Shown here: positions 55,153 through 63,419 of the stretch, piece after piece
Layout of the letters: every line of letters starts with the position of its first letter
Position numbering within the stretch: position 1 is the first letter of the stretch
Source of the DNA: Mycolicibacter heraklionensis
Lineage (GTDB): Bacteria > Actinomycetota > Actinomycetes > Mycobacteriales > Mycobacteriaceae
Direction of reading: 5' to 3'
Assembly: GCF_001021505.1 (NCBI RefSeq)
Contig: NZ_LDPO01000004.1
Coordinates: forward strand, 186,001-250,000
Length of the DNA: 64,000 bases
The notes under the pieces: model-generated
What the model was told of the DNA's origin: nothing
The model's input: the letters and a program-made list of their open reading frames with translations, nothing else
Database searches by the model: none
Translations under genes and position numbers: made by a program

Positions 55153-56618
55153 TGACACTTCTGATCCTGCTTCCGCTGCTGGCGCCGGTGCTGGCAGCGC
55201 TGTGCTCGGTGGCGCTCGGCTGGCGCCGGCTCAGTGCCGGCCTCACGGTGATCTCGGCGTGGGTGATCCTCGGATGCGGTGTCGCCCTGGGTTTTCAGGT
55301 CGGCGACCACGCTCATCTGGCATTGAACGGCCTGCTGCGTGCCGATGCCCTGTCGGTGACCATGCTGATCGTCATCGGGGTCGTCGGCAGCCTGGCCACC
55401 TGGGCGAGCATCGGTTACATCGACGCCGAACTGGCTCGCGGGCACACCGACGAGCGCGGTGCGCGGTTGTACGGCATCCTGACTCCGGCGTTCTTGGCGG
55501 CGATGGCTCTGGCGGTGTCGGCCAACAACATCGGCGTGGTGTGGATCGCGGTGGAGGCCACCACAGTGGTCACTGCGTTTCTGGTCGGGCATCACCGCAG
55601 CCGGTCCGCCCTGGAGGCCACCTGGAAGTACGTCATGGTGTGTTCGGTGGGCATCACGATCGCGTTCCTGGGCACCGTGTTGCTGCACTTCGCCGCGCTG
55701 CATGCCGGGGCGGGCGGCGAGGACGCGTTGGACCTCGACGTGCTGGCCGCCCACGCCGGTGGACTCGACCCGGCGGTGACCCGGTTGGCGGGCGCACTGC
55801 TGCTGATCGGCTACGGAGCCAAGATGGGCCTGGCGCCGTTTCACACCTGGCTCGCCGATGCGCACAGCCAGGCCCCGGCGCCGGTTTCGGCGTTGATGAG
55901 CGGGGTGCTGCTCTCCGTCGCATTCTCGGTGCTGATCCGGATCAAGCCGATCATCGATGCCGCGGTGGGCCCGGCCTTTCTGCGGACCGCACTGTTGGCC
56001 GCCGGCTTGGTGACGCTGCTGATCGCGGCGCTGCTGCTCACCGTCACGACCGATCTCAAACGGATGCTGGCCTATTCATCGATGGAGACGATGGGGTTGA
56101 TCGCGGTTGCCGCGGCCGCCGGCACCCGGCTGGCGATCGCCGCCCTGCTGCTGCATGTGCTGGCTCACGGTGTCGGTAAGACGGTGCTGTTCCTGGCCGG
56201 CGGGCAGTTGCAGGCCGCCCACGGTACGACCGCCATCGGCGAGATCACCGCGGTGCTCGGCAGGTCGCGGCTGATCGGTGGCGCGTTCGCGGCCGGAATG
56301 GTGGTCCTGCTCGGATTGCCGCCGTTCGCGATGTTCGCCAGCGAGGTCGCGATCGCGATGTCGCTGGCCGACGCCCGGCTGGCATGGGCGCTCGGCCTGG
56401 CACTGGTGGCGCTGGTGGTGGCGTTCGCCGCGCTGCTGCGCAACACCGGCCGGATGCTGCTGGGCACCCCGGACACCGGCAGTCCGGCGATCCGGGTTCC
56501 GGTGACGGTTGCGGGCGCCCTGGTGGCCGGGGTGCTGGCCTCGCTCGTCCTGGGAGTCACCGCGGGCCCGCTGTCCGACTTGTTCGCAGTCGCCGCAAGC
56601 CAACTCGGAGTCCGCTGA
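55152..56618 (+). CDS. hycQ: HyfF/NuoN-type membrane subunit HycQ
   Basis: A 488-residue antiporter-like subunit, the second in this operon. EATTVVTAFLVGHHRSRSAL, LLIGYGAKMGLAPFHTWLAD (helix Lys), SALMSGVLLSVAFSVLIRIK and TDLKRMLAYSSMETMGLIAV match HyfF/HycQ. About 14 helices. Two pump subunits suggest translocation of at least two ions per turnover if the complex is active. One-base overlaps (TGATG) with both neighbours. Confidence 0.88.
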   Translation: MTLLILLPLLAPVLAALCSVALGWRRLSAGLTVISAWVILGCGVALGFQVGDHAHLALNGLLRADALSVTMLIVIGVVGSLATWASIGYIDAELARGHTDERGARLYGILTPAFLAAMALAVSANNIGVVWIAVEATTVVTAFLVGHHRSRSALEATWKYVMVCSVGITIAFLGTVLLHFAALHAGAGGEDALDLDVLAAHAGGLDPAVTRLAGALLLIGYGAKMGLAPFHTWLADAHSQAPAPVSALMSGVLLSVAFSVLIRIKPIIDAAVGPAFLRTALLAAGLVTLLIAALLLTVTTDLKRMLAYSSMETMGLIAVAAAAGTRLAIAALLLHVLAHGVGKTVLFLAGGQLQAAHGTTAIGEITAVLGRSRLIGGAFAAGMVVLLGLPPFAMFASEVAIAMSLADARLAWALGLALVALVVAFAALLRNTGRMLLGTPDTGSPAIRVPVTVAGALVAGVLASLVLGVTAGPLSDLFAVAASQLGVR

Positions 56619-58096
56619 TGAATCCGATCACCCGCGAACAGCCGGTCACCGCTAGTCAACTCGTCGGCGCGGCCACCGCCCTGTTCGCCGACGGGTTCCG
56701 GCTCGCCCTGATGGCCGCCCACGACGACGGCGACACCCTGCGGGTGGTGTACCTGTTCCTGGCCGGCCGCCCGGACCGCCGTACCGAGCTCACCCTGACC
56801 GTTCCGGCGGACAACCCGGAGATCCCTTCGTTGGCCCGGTTGTCTTTTCAGGCCGGCCGATTCGAGCGCGAGATGCTCGATCTGTACGGGATCACCCCGG
56901 TCGATCATCCGCAACCTCGCCGCCTGGTGCGACACGCGCATTGGCCGCAGGGTTGGCATCCGATGCGCAACGACGCCGAGCCGCCTGGAGAATTCGTTGC
57001 TACGGACCACTTTCCCTTCCTGACCGTGGACGGCGCCGGGGTCTACGAGATCCCGGTCGGCCCGGTACACGCCGGCCTGATCGAGCCGGGCCACTTCCGG
57101 TTCTCGGTCGTCGGCGAGTCGGTGTTACGACTCAAGGCGCGACTGTGGTTCGTGCACCGCGGAATCGAGCGGCTCTTTCAGGGCCGCGCCGCGGTCGGGG
57201 CGGTCGACCTGGCCGAACGAATCAGCGGTGACACCTCCGCCGGCCACGCGCTCGCGCACAGCCTGGCCGTCGAAGACGCCCTCGGTGTCGAGCTGCCCGA
57301 TCCGGTGCACCGGCTGCGCGCTCTGCTCGTCGAGCTCGAGCGGCTCTACAACCACGCCGCCGACCTGGGCGCCCTGGCCAACGATGTGGGCTTCGGCCTG
57401 GCCAACGCACACGCCCAGCGCGTCCGCGAACTTGCGCTGCGCATCAACGCGCAGGTGACCGGACACCGACTGTTGCGCGGGGCGGTCAAGCCCGGAGGCG
57501 TTGTGCTGCAAGAACTTCCCTCCCCGGACCGGCTGCAGGACCTAGCTGATGACGTCGCCGAGATCGCCGAGCTGACGTTGGGTAACTCGGTGATCTACGA
57601 CCGGTTCGCCGGCACCTCGGTATTGCACCGCGATGACGCCGTGGCGATGGGCACCCTGGGATATGTGGCCCGGGCCAGCGGGATTGTCACCGACGCTCGC
57701 CTCGACCACCCCACCACCGAGCTGCCGGTCACCGAGGCGACGGCGAGCGCCGGCGATGTACTCGCCCGCTACACCATTCGCCGCGACGAGTTCGCGGCGT
57801 CAGTCGCCCTGTGCCGCAACCTGATCGACAATCACGTTGGCCCGATCGAAGTCCGGCAGCCGGTTCCGGCAGCGACCGGACCTCGCCGCGGGGTCGGCAT
57901 CGTCGAGGGCTGGCGTGGCACCATCGTGCACCGGGTCGAGATCGGGGCCGACGGCGTCGTCACCCGCGCCAAGATCGTCGACCCGTCCTGGTTCAACTGG
58001 CCCGCACTGCCGGTGTCGATGGCCGACACCATCGTCCCGGACTTCCCGCTGACCAATAAGAGCTTCAACCTGTCCTACGCGGGAAACGATCTATAG
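56618..58096 (+). CDS. hycE: HycE-like NuoC-NuoD fusion lacking NiFe ligands
   Basis: A 492-residue large subunit. Residues about 1-125 are NuoC-like (FEREMLDLYGITPVDHPQPR). The rest is the NuoD/hydrogenase large-subunit domain (GPVHAGLIEPGHFRFSVVGE, WFVHRGIERLFQGR, LERLYNHAADLGALANDVGF). In true [NiFe] enzymes two CxxC motifs bind nickel. Here the first, RxCGxC, reads RISGDT (Ser203, Thr206) and the C-terminal DPCxxC reads NKSFNL (Ser482, Leu485). No nickel site can form. The protein ends 10 residues later without a cleavable extension. It should act like complex I NuoD or the energy-converting-hydrogenase-related (Ehr) group. Confidence 0.9.
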   Translation: MNPITREQPVTASQLVGAATALFADGFRLALMAAHDDGDTLRVVYLFLAGRPDRRTELTLTVPADNPEIPSLARLSFQAGRFEREMLDLYGITPVDHPQPRRLVRHAHWPQGWHPMRNDAEPPGEFVATDHFPFLTVDGAGVYEIPVGPVHAGLIEPGHFRFSVVGESVLRLKARLWFVHRGIERLFQGRAAVGAVDLAERISGDTSAGHALAHSLAVEDALGVELPDPVHRLRALLVELERLYNHAADLGALANDVGFGLANAHAQRVRELALRINAQVTGHRLLRGAVKPGGVVLQELPSPDRLQDLADDVAEIAELTLGNSVIYDRFAGTSVLHRDDAVAMGTLGYVARASGIVTDARLDHPTTELPVTEATASAGDVLARYTIRRDEFAASVALCRNLIDNHVGPIEVRQPVPAATGPRRGVGIVEGWRGTIVHRVEIGADGVVTRAKIVDPSWFNWPALPVSMADTIVPDFPLTNKSFNLSYAGNDL

Positions 58097-58123
58097 CCAG
58101 CGGCTCAGCGCAGAGACCCTGGT

Positions 58124-58142
58124 ATGTCAGGATATTTGACAT
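58124..58142 (+). promoter_or_regulatory. Palindrome at the start of the marR gene
   Basis: ATGTCA (58124-58129) and TGACAT (58137-58142) form a perfect 6-bp inverted repeat with a 7-base AT-rich spacer that runs into the start codon at 58141. A MarR dimer site over its own start is a usual autoregulatory layout. It is 27 bases after the hycE stop. Confidence 0.55.
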
Positions 58143-58560
58143 GGATGACGTGGACGGTGCTCCGCTGGGCTATCTGCTGTACCGGGTCAGCTCGGCGCTG
58201 CGCCCGCAGGTGACCGCGGTCCTCGGACCGCTGGGGCTGACCTTGCCCGAATTCGTCTGCATGCGGGCATTGTTGCTGCGTCCCGGACTCTCCAGCGCCG
58301 AGCTGGCCCGCCACACCGGCGTCACCCCGCAGGCCATGAACACCGTGCTGCACCGGCTGGAGAACCGCGGCGCGGTGAGCCGCCCGGAGTCGGTGCCGTC
58401 CGGGCGCGCACTGCCGGCGAACTTGACCGAGGCCGGCCGGAATCTGCTGAAACAGGCCGAGGATGCCGTGCGCGTCGCCGACAGTCGTGTGCTGGCTGCG
58501 CTGAGCGCGGCCGAGCAGCACCGGCTGCGGCAGATGTTGGAGCGAATCGGCGCGGAGTGA
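58141..58560 (+). CDS. MarR family regulator (Rv2887-like)
   Basis: A 139-residue MarR protein: PLGYLLYRVSSALRPQVTAV (dimer helix), SSAELARHTGVTPQAMNTVL (helix-turn-helix, about 58-77) and wing VPSGRALPANLTEAG. It closely tracks Rv2887, which in M. tuberculosis represses a SAM-dependent methyltransferase and affects drug tolerance (from memory). Its position next to amiC and tsf is as in M. tuberculosis. An operator-like palindrome covers its start. Confidence 0.87.
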   Translation: MDDVDGAPLGYLLYRVSSALRPQVTAVLGPLGLTLPEFVCMRALLLRPGLSSAELARHTGVTPQAMNTVLHRLENRGAVSRPESVPSGRALPANLTEAGRNLLKQAEDAVRVADSRVLAALSAAEQHRLRQMLERIGAE

Positions 58561-58564
58561 CTAG

Positions 58565-59989
58565 TCAGGCCCGGGCGGCGATCGTCGGCCAGGGCTTCGC
58601 GGCCTCCAGTTCGTAGGCCAGCTCCAACAGCCGGGCGTCCTGCCCGAGAGGGGCGCTGAACATCATGCCGACCGGCAACCCGGCCGCGGACTCGGCCAGC
58701 GGCAGCGAGATCGCCGGTTCACCGGTGGCGTTCTGCAGCGGCGTGAACGCCACCCAGTCCATCAGCCGGTCGATGACCTGCTCATAGCTGGCCGTGGGGT
58801 CCAGGTGGCCCACCCGCGGGGTCTCGTGGGCGAGCGTCGGAGTGAGCACGACGTCGTAGTCGCCGTACAGCCGTGAGGTGTGCCGCCGGCGCACGGCCGC
58901 CAGCCGGGCAACCGCCAGCGGCAGCCGGTAGAGGTGGCGGGTGGCGTGGCGATCCAGCCCCAGTGTCAGGTTGTCCAACCGGGTGCGGTCGAAGGTGGGG
59001 CCGAACATCCGCCGCCCGCCCTTGACCAATGCGGTCGCCAAAAACGCCCAGTAGAGCAGGAAGTCGTCGGCGAAGTGGCCCGGGACCGGTGGCCGGTCGA
59101 GATACTCGACGCGGTGACCCAGTTCCTCGAGCAGCGCCGCGGTCTTCAAGGTCAGCTCGCGCATCTCCGCCGACGTCTCGCGCGCGATCGACCGAGTGAT
59201 CACCCCCACCCGCAGCCGCTGGGCGCTCGGTGCCCGGACATCACCGATCGGCGGCAGCTTGGTGTTGCGCCAAATCCGTTCCGCTTCTGCGTAAAAGGCG
59301 GCGGTGTCACGTACCGAACGGGTCACCACACCGTTGAAGACGATCCGCACCGGCATGGCACGCAGGTCCTTGTCCAGCGGCAGCCGGCCCCGCGACGGCT
59401 TGAGCCCGACCAGTCCGTTGCAGGCCGCGGGAATGCGGATGGACCCGCCGCCGTCGTTGGCATGCGCGATCGGCACCACCCCGGCGGCAACGAATGCCGC
59501 CGATCCCGACGACGACGCCGCCGCGGTGTAGTCGGTGTTCCACGGGTTGCGTACGGCGCCGATCCGCGGATGCTCGGCCGAGGCACTGAATCCGAACTCG
59601 CTCAACTGGGTCTTGCCCAGCGCGATCAGCCCGGTGTTCAGGTAGAGCTTGGCGAAGTCGCCGTCGGCCGCGGCTGGGTGCGGTTGCCAGGCGTCGGTGC
59701 CCTGCATGGTCGGCATCCCGGCGACGTCGACGTTGTCCTTGATAAACGTCGGGACGCCCTGGAAGAACCCCGAAGACCCGGCCCGCGGCCCCTGCTGGGC
59801 GGCCTCCCGGGCCCGGTCGAACGCCCGATAGGCCAGGCCGTTCAGCTGCGGATTGACCGCTTCGGTGCGCGCGATCGCAGCGTCGACCAGCTCGCCGGGC
59901 GACACCTCGCCCGATCGGAGTCGCTCGACCAGGCCGACCGTGTCCGAGTCACCGAGCGCGTCGTCGCCGAAGGCGTGCACATGTTGCAT
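58565..59989 (-). CDS. amiC: Amidase AmiC (amidase signature family)
   Basis: A 474-residue amidase-signature hydrolase, releasing ammonia or an amine from an amide of unknown identity. The Ser-cisSer-Lys triad is visible: Lys in TFIKDNVDVAG (about 83), cis-Ser in AAASSSGSAAFVAAG and the nucleophile Ser in NDGGGSIRIPAACNGLVG (about 180). The length matches Rv2888c (473, from memory). ATG 59989 (MQHVHAFGDDALGD) is preferred to a 15-codon longer frame. It converges with the MarR gene, with four bases between stops. Confidence 0.88.
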   Translation of the reverse strand: MQHVHAFGDDALGDSDTVGLVERLRSGEVSPGELVDAAIARTEAVNPQLNGLAYRAFDRAREAAQQGPRAGSSGFFQGVPTFIKDNVDVAGMPTMQGTDAWQPHPAAADGDFAKLYLNTGLIALGKTQLSEFGFSASAEHPRIGAVRNPWNTDYTAAASSSGSAAFVAAGVVPIAHANDGGGSIRIPAACNGLVGLKPSRGRLPLDKDLRAMPVRIVFNGVVTRSVRDTAAFYAEAERIWRNTKLPPIGDVRAPSAQRLRVGVITRSIARETSAEMRELTLKTAALLEELGHRVEYLDRPPVPGHFADDFLLYWAFLATALVKGGRRMFGPTFDRTRLDNLTLGLDRHATRHLYRLPLAVARLAAVRRRHTSRLYGDYDVVLTPTLAHETPRVGHLDPTASYEQVIDRLMDWVAFTPLQNATGEPAISLPLAESAAGLPVGMMFSAPLGQDARLLELAYELEAAKPWPTIAARA

Positions 59990-60035
59990 GTCGGTGACAC
60001 TATCCGACGGACCGGGCGGGTCCGTGAGGCCCAAA

Positions 60036-60083
60036 CGAAAATCACCGCCAGGCCCGATTGACGGGCGCTGGCGGTGATTTTCG
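60036..60083. terminator. Strong hairpin terminator downstream of tsf
   Basis: CGAAAATCACCGCCAG (60036-60051) pairs perfectly with 60068-60083, and an inner GCCCG/CGGGC stem closes on a 5-base loop with one unpaired G. Read in the tsf direction the stem ends GATTTTCGTTTGG, a T-rich tail. It lies 12 bases past the tsf stop and before the amiC start. Confidence 0.85.
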
Positions 60084-60094
60084 TACGACGGGGA

Positions 60095-60910
60095 CTAGGC
60101 CTGGCCGACCTCGAACCGCACGAAGCGGGTCACGGTCACGCCGGCCTCGTCGAGCAACGCCTTGACGCTCTTCTTCGAGTCCGACACCGACGACTGCTCC
60201 AGCAGCACGACGTCCTTGAAGAAGCCGGTCACCCGGCCTTCGACGATCTTGGGCAGGGCAGCCTCGGGCTTGCCCTCCTCCTTGGCCGTCTCTTCGGCGA
60301 TGCGCCGCTCGTTGGCCACCAGGTCGGCGGGAACGTCGTCGCGGGTCAGGTACTTGGCCTTGAGCGCGGCGATCTGCAGCGCGACCGCGTGGGCCGCGTT
60401 TTTGTCCGAGCCGGAGTACTCCACCAGCACGCCCACCGCCGGCGGCAGGTCGGAGGCCCGCTTGTGCAGGTAGGTCTCCACGGTGCCGTCGAAGTAGGCG
60501 ACGCGGCGCAGTTCGAGCTTCTCGCCGATCTTGGCCGACAGCGCCTCGATGGCCTCACCGACGGTGCGGTCACCGATCTTGGCGCTCTTGAGCTCCTCGA
60601 CATCGGAGGTCTTGGCCGCCGCGGCGGCGGTGACGACCTCGTCGGCGAGCGACTTGAACTCGTCGTTCTTGGCGACGAAGTCGGTCTCGGAGTTCAGCTC
60701 GATCAGGGCGCCGTCCTTGGCGGCGACCAGACCTTCGGCGGTGGCACGCTCGGCGCGCTTGCCGACGTCCTTGGCGCCCTTGATGCGCAGCACCTCGACG
60801 GCCTTGTCGAAGTCGCCGTCACTCTCGGCCAGCGCGTTCTTGCAGTCCATCATGCCTGAGCCGGTGAGTTCCCGAAGCCGCTTAACGTCGGCAGCGGTGT
60901 AGTTCGCCAC
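60095..60910 (-). CDS. tsf: Elongation factor Ts
   Basis: A 271-residue EF-Ts, the nucleotide exchange factor for EF-Tu. The N-terminal UBA-like domain [20 protein letters not shown] (about 8-27) and the core [14 protein letters not shown] are intact. Length equals the M. tuberculosis protein. GTG start with GGAAAGG nearby; it follows rpsB by 14 bases and they form one operon ending at the hairpin at 60036-60083. Confidence 0.97.
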   Translation of the reverse strand: MANYTAADVKRLRELTGSGMMDCKNALAESDGDFDKAVEVLRIKGAKDVGKRAERATAEGLVAAKDGALIELNSETDFVAKNDEFKSLADEVVTAAAAAKTSDVEELKSAKIGDRTVGEAIEALSAKIGEKLELRRVAYFDGTVETYLHKRASDLPPAVGVLVEYSGSDKNAAHAVALQIAALKAKYLTRDDVPADLVANERRIAEETAKEEGKPEAALPKIVEGRVTGFFKDVVLLEQSSVSDSKKSVKALLDEAGVTVTRFVRFEVGQA

Positions 60911-60924
60911 TGTGTGTGCCTTTC

Positions 60925-61752
60925 CTACGATGCGTCGGTGGTGGTTTCGGCGCCGGCTTCGGCGTCGGGTGCAGACGTGGTGGCGCCCGCCAGCAGCTCC
61001 TGCTCCCACTCGGCCAGCGGCTCAACCGCTTCGGCCGCAGCCTTGCCCTCGCCGTTGCCCTGACCTGCCCGGGCCTGCAGCCCCTCGGCCACCGCGGAGG
61101 CGATGACCTTGGTCAGCAGAGCCGCCGAGCGGATCGCGTCGTCATTGCCCGGGATCGGGTAGTCGACCAGGTCGGGGTCGCAGTTGGTGTCCAGGATCGC
61201 GATGACCGGGATGCCCAGCTTGCGGGCCTCGCCGACGGCGATGTGCTCCTTGTTGGTGTCGACGACCCAGACGGCCGACGGCACCTTGGCCATGTCGCGG
61301 ATACCGCCGAGGCTGCGCTCCAGCTTGTTCTTCTCACGGGTCAGCATCAAGATTTCCTTCTTGGTGCGTCCCTCGAAGCCGCCGGTCTGCTCCATGGCCT
61401 CGAGTTCCTTGAGGCGCTGCAGGCGCTTGTGCACGGTGGAGAAGTTGGTGAGCATGCCGCCCAGCCAGCGCTGGTTGACGTACGGCATTCCGACCCGGGT
61501 GGCCTCGGCCGCGACCGATTCCTGGGCCTGCTTCTTGGTGCCGACGAACATGATGGACCCGCCGTGCGCGACGGTCTCCTTGACGAACTCGTACGCCTTG
61601 TCGATGAACGTCAGCGTCTGCTGCAAGTCGATGATGTAGATGCCGTTGCGGTCGGTGAAGATGAACCGCTTCATCTTGGGATTCCAACGACGGGTCTGAT
61701 GCCCGAAGTGGGCGCCGCTGTCGAGCAGCTGTTTCATGGTTACGACAGCCAT
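60925..61752 (-). CDS. rpsB: 30S ribosomal protein S2
   Basis: A 275-residue S2. [52 protein letters not shown] and [20 protein letters not shown] are canonical. The C-terminal tail of about 45 residues is Ala/Glu-rich. ATG 61752 is chosen from homology; a longer frame reaches 61890 without similarity. The 291-bp gap upstream to the M23 gene holds the promoter and the 47-bp repeat. A GC-rich stretch at 61795-61860 may fold as a leader. Confidence 0.96.
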   Translation of the reverse strand: MAVVTMKQLLDSGAHFGHQTRRWNPKMKRFIFTDRNGIYIIDLQQTLTFIDKAYEFVKETVAHGGSIMFVGTKKQAQESVAAEATRVGMPYVNQRWLGGMLTNFSTVHKRLQRLKELEAMEQTGGFEGRTKKEILMLTREKNKLERSLGGIRDMAKVPSAVWVVDTNKEHIAVGEARKLGIPVIAILDTNCDPDLVDYPIPGNDDAIRSAALLTKVIASAVAEGLQARAGQGNGEGKAAAEAVEPLAEWEQELLAGATTSAPDAEAGAETTTDAS

Positions 61753-61927
61753 GAGTCCATGGTTCCTTTTTTGTCGGTTGTCGCCCGGCGTCGGGTGAGG
61801 CCGGGCCCTGGTGCCTGCTGAGATGCCGGACCCCTGTCGGGGACCACCCGGCATCCGGTTGTGGTGCAGGCACGCGAAGTCAGTCCGCATACGCGAACTG
61901 CGCAGATGAGTTTACACGGTCCGAACG

Positions 61928-61974
61928 GGTGGTTTGGCGAGCCTCGACGAAGGAGAGGCGAAGCTGGAACCGCC
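61928..61974 (+). repeat. 47-bp intergenic repeat, copy 2
   Basis: Second copy of the element at 16065-16111, here in the divergent gap between rpsB and the M23 peptidase gene. Its 38-bp core spans 61937-61974. Sequence beyond it on both sides is unrelated to copy 1. Confidence 0.8.
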
Positions 61975-62043
61975 CCATGAACCAGGTGCTTTGTCCACAG
62001 CGGTGACTGGCCGGATTCGGGGCTGCCGGGGTGCACTAGGCGC

Positions 62044-62532
62044 ATGCGATGCGTGGCGTTGTTGCTGGTCGGCGGTTTTTTGCTGGCCGCGCCGGCGCGC
62101 GGGGACACGATTCGGCTGCAGTGGCCGCTGCGGCCGCGCCCGGTGGTGGTGCGGCAATTCGACGCGCCGCGCCCGGATTGGCAGCGCGGCCACCGGGGCG
62201 TGGACCTGGCCGGAGCACCGGGCCAACCGGTGTATGCCGCCGGTGCGGCGACGGTGGTGTTCGCCGGGCGTTCCGGTGGGCAGCCGGTGGTGTCGCTGGC
62301 CCATCCCGGGGGGTTGCGCACCAGCTACCAGCCGGTGTCCGCGTCAGTCCGGATCGGGCAGCTGGTGGCCGCGGGATCGGTGATCGGCACGTTGGAGCCC
62401 GGCCATCCGGGGTGCGCTGCCTGCCTGCACTGGGGCGCGATGTGGGGACCGGCGTCGCGGGCCGATTATGTCGATCCGTTGGGACTGCTGGCCTCGACAC
62501 CGATCCGGCTCAAGCCGGTGGCGCCGGGCTGA
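62044..62532 (+). CDS. Exported M23-family peptidase-like protein (Rv2891-like)
   Basis: A 162-residue protein with a signal peptide (CVALLLVGGFLLAAPARG, cleavage near residue 20) and an M23/LytM domain. Zinc ligands H50 and D54 are in GHRGVDLAG and H129 in CLHWGAMWG. The usual HxH is CxH here, since C127 replaces the first His, a general-base position in LytM. It may cut or only bind peptidoglycan outside the cell. Only two bases separate its stop from the stop of the converging hydrolase gene. Confidence 0.82.
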   Translation: MRCVALLLVGGFLLAAPARGDTIRLQWPLRPRPVVVRQFDAPRPDWQRGHRGVDLAGAPGQPVYAAGAATVVFAGRSGGQPVVSLAHPGGLRTSYQPVSASVRIGQLVAAGSVIGTLEPGHPGCAACLHWGAMWGPASRADYVDPLGLLASTPIRLKPVAPG

Positions 62533-62534
62533 GG

Positions 62535-63419
62535 TCAGCCGGCGCTGGCCAGAAACTCCGTCATAGCGGCCAGCGTTTCGGCCGGACGGTCCCGCTGCAC
62601 CCAGTGGCCGGCACCTGGAAGGACCACCAGCCGGGCACCCGGGATGAGCCAGGCTGCGGCGCGGGCGCGTGCCACCGGAACACCAGTGTCCTTGTCGCCG
62701 TGAATAATCAGCACCGGGCACCGCAGTGCCGACAGTCTCGGGGTGTAATCGGTCTTGAGCCGGTTCCAGCTGACCTCATCGCGCTGCCATTGTTCGAAGA
62801 CGCCGGAGTCCTGCTGCACCGCCGCCGTCACCTCAGCCATCAGTTCGGGGGTGCGTCGAGCGGGGTCGCGAATCAGCGCGGTCTTGACGCTCCACGCCAA
62901 CACCGCCGGGCTGCGGGCCGTAAGGCGGCCCACGAGCGCGAGCGCTCCACTGCGAAGCATCGCCCACGTCAAGCCCTGTCGCACACCGGCCAGCGGCCCG
63001 TCGGAGACTCGCGACATCAGCCCGTAACTACCCAGCAGCATCACCCCGGTTGTCTGCTCGGGCCGCCGCAAAGCATGGCCGAGGGCCATTCCGCCCCCGA
63101 GCGACAGCCCGCCGACGACATAGCGGTCGAGGGCCAGCGCGTCGACGAACTCCCCGACGTAGCCGACCAGCCGGTCCTGGGTTAACCGCCACGGCGGCGG
63201 CGGGCTCTGGCCGAAGCCGGGGTGATCTGGGGCGATGACGCGGTAGCCCTCCGCCGCCAACCGGGGACCGATCTCGTCCCAGGACAGCGACGCGTTGTCC
63301 ACGCCGCCGCCGTGCAGCAGCACCACGGTGCCGGCCGCTGAGAAAGCTGGATTGTCGGGACGAAAATCGAGGTAGGAGACCGGTCCCGACGCCAGTTCGA
63401 CACTTGATCGCGCCGTCAT
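62535..63419 (-). CDS. Alpha/beta-fold hydrolase
   Basis: A 294-residue hydrolase with an intact triad pattern: [20 protein letters not shown] (oxyanion HGG), nucleophile elbow [12 protein letters not shown], Asp in [13 protein letters not shown] and His in [12 protein letters not shown]. It resembles the C-C bond hydrolase and haloperoxidase-like groups, but substrate cannot be named. The ATG at 63419 overlaps the xerC stop by four bases, so it is co-translated with xerC. Confidence 0.85.
   Translation of the reverse strand: MTARSSVELASGPVSYLDFRPDNPAFSAAGTVVLLHGGGVDNASLSWDEIGPRLAAEGYRVIAPDHPGFGQSPPPPWRLTQDRLVGYVGEFVDALALDRYVVGGLSLGGGMALGHALRRPEQTTGVMLLGSYGLMSRVSDGPLAGVRQGLTWAMLRSGALALVGRLTARSPAVLAWSVKTALIRDPARRTPELMAEVTAAVQQDSGVFEQWQRDEVSWNRLKTDYTPRLSALRCPVLIIHGDKDTGVPVARARAAAWLIPGARLVVLPGAGHWVQRDRPAETLAAMTEFLASAG

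Noticed and set aside
56618..58096. Calling the complex a functional [NiFe]-hydrogenase or formate hydrogenlyase from its hyc names
   Set aside because: All four nickel-binding cysteines are absent and no maturation or formate dehydrogenase genes are present.
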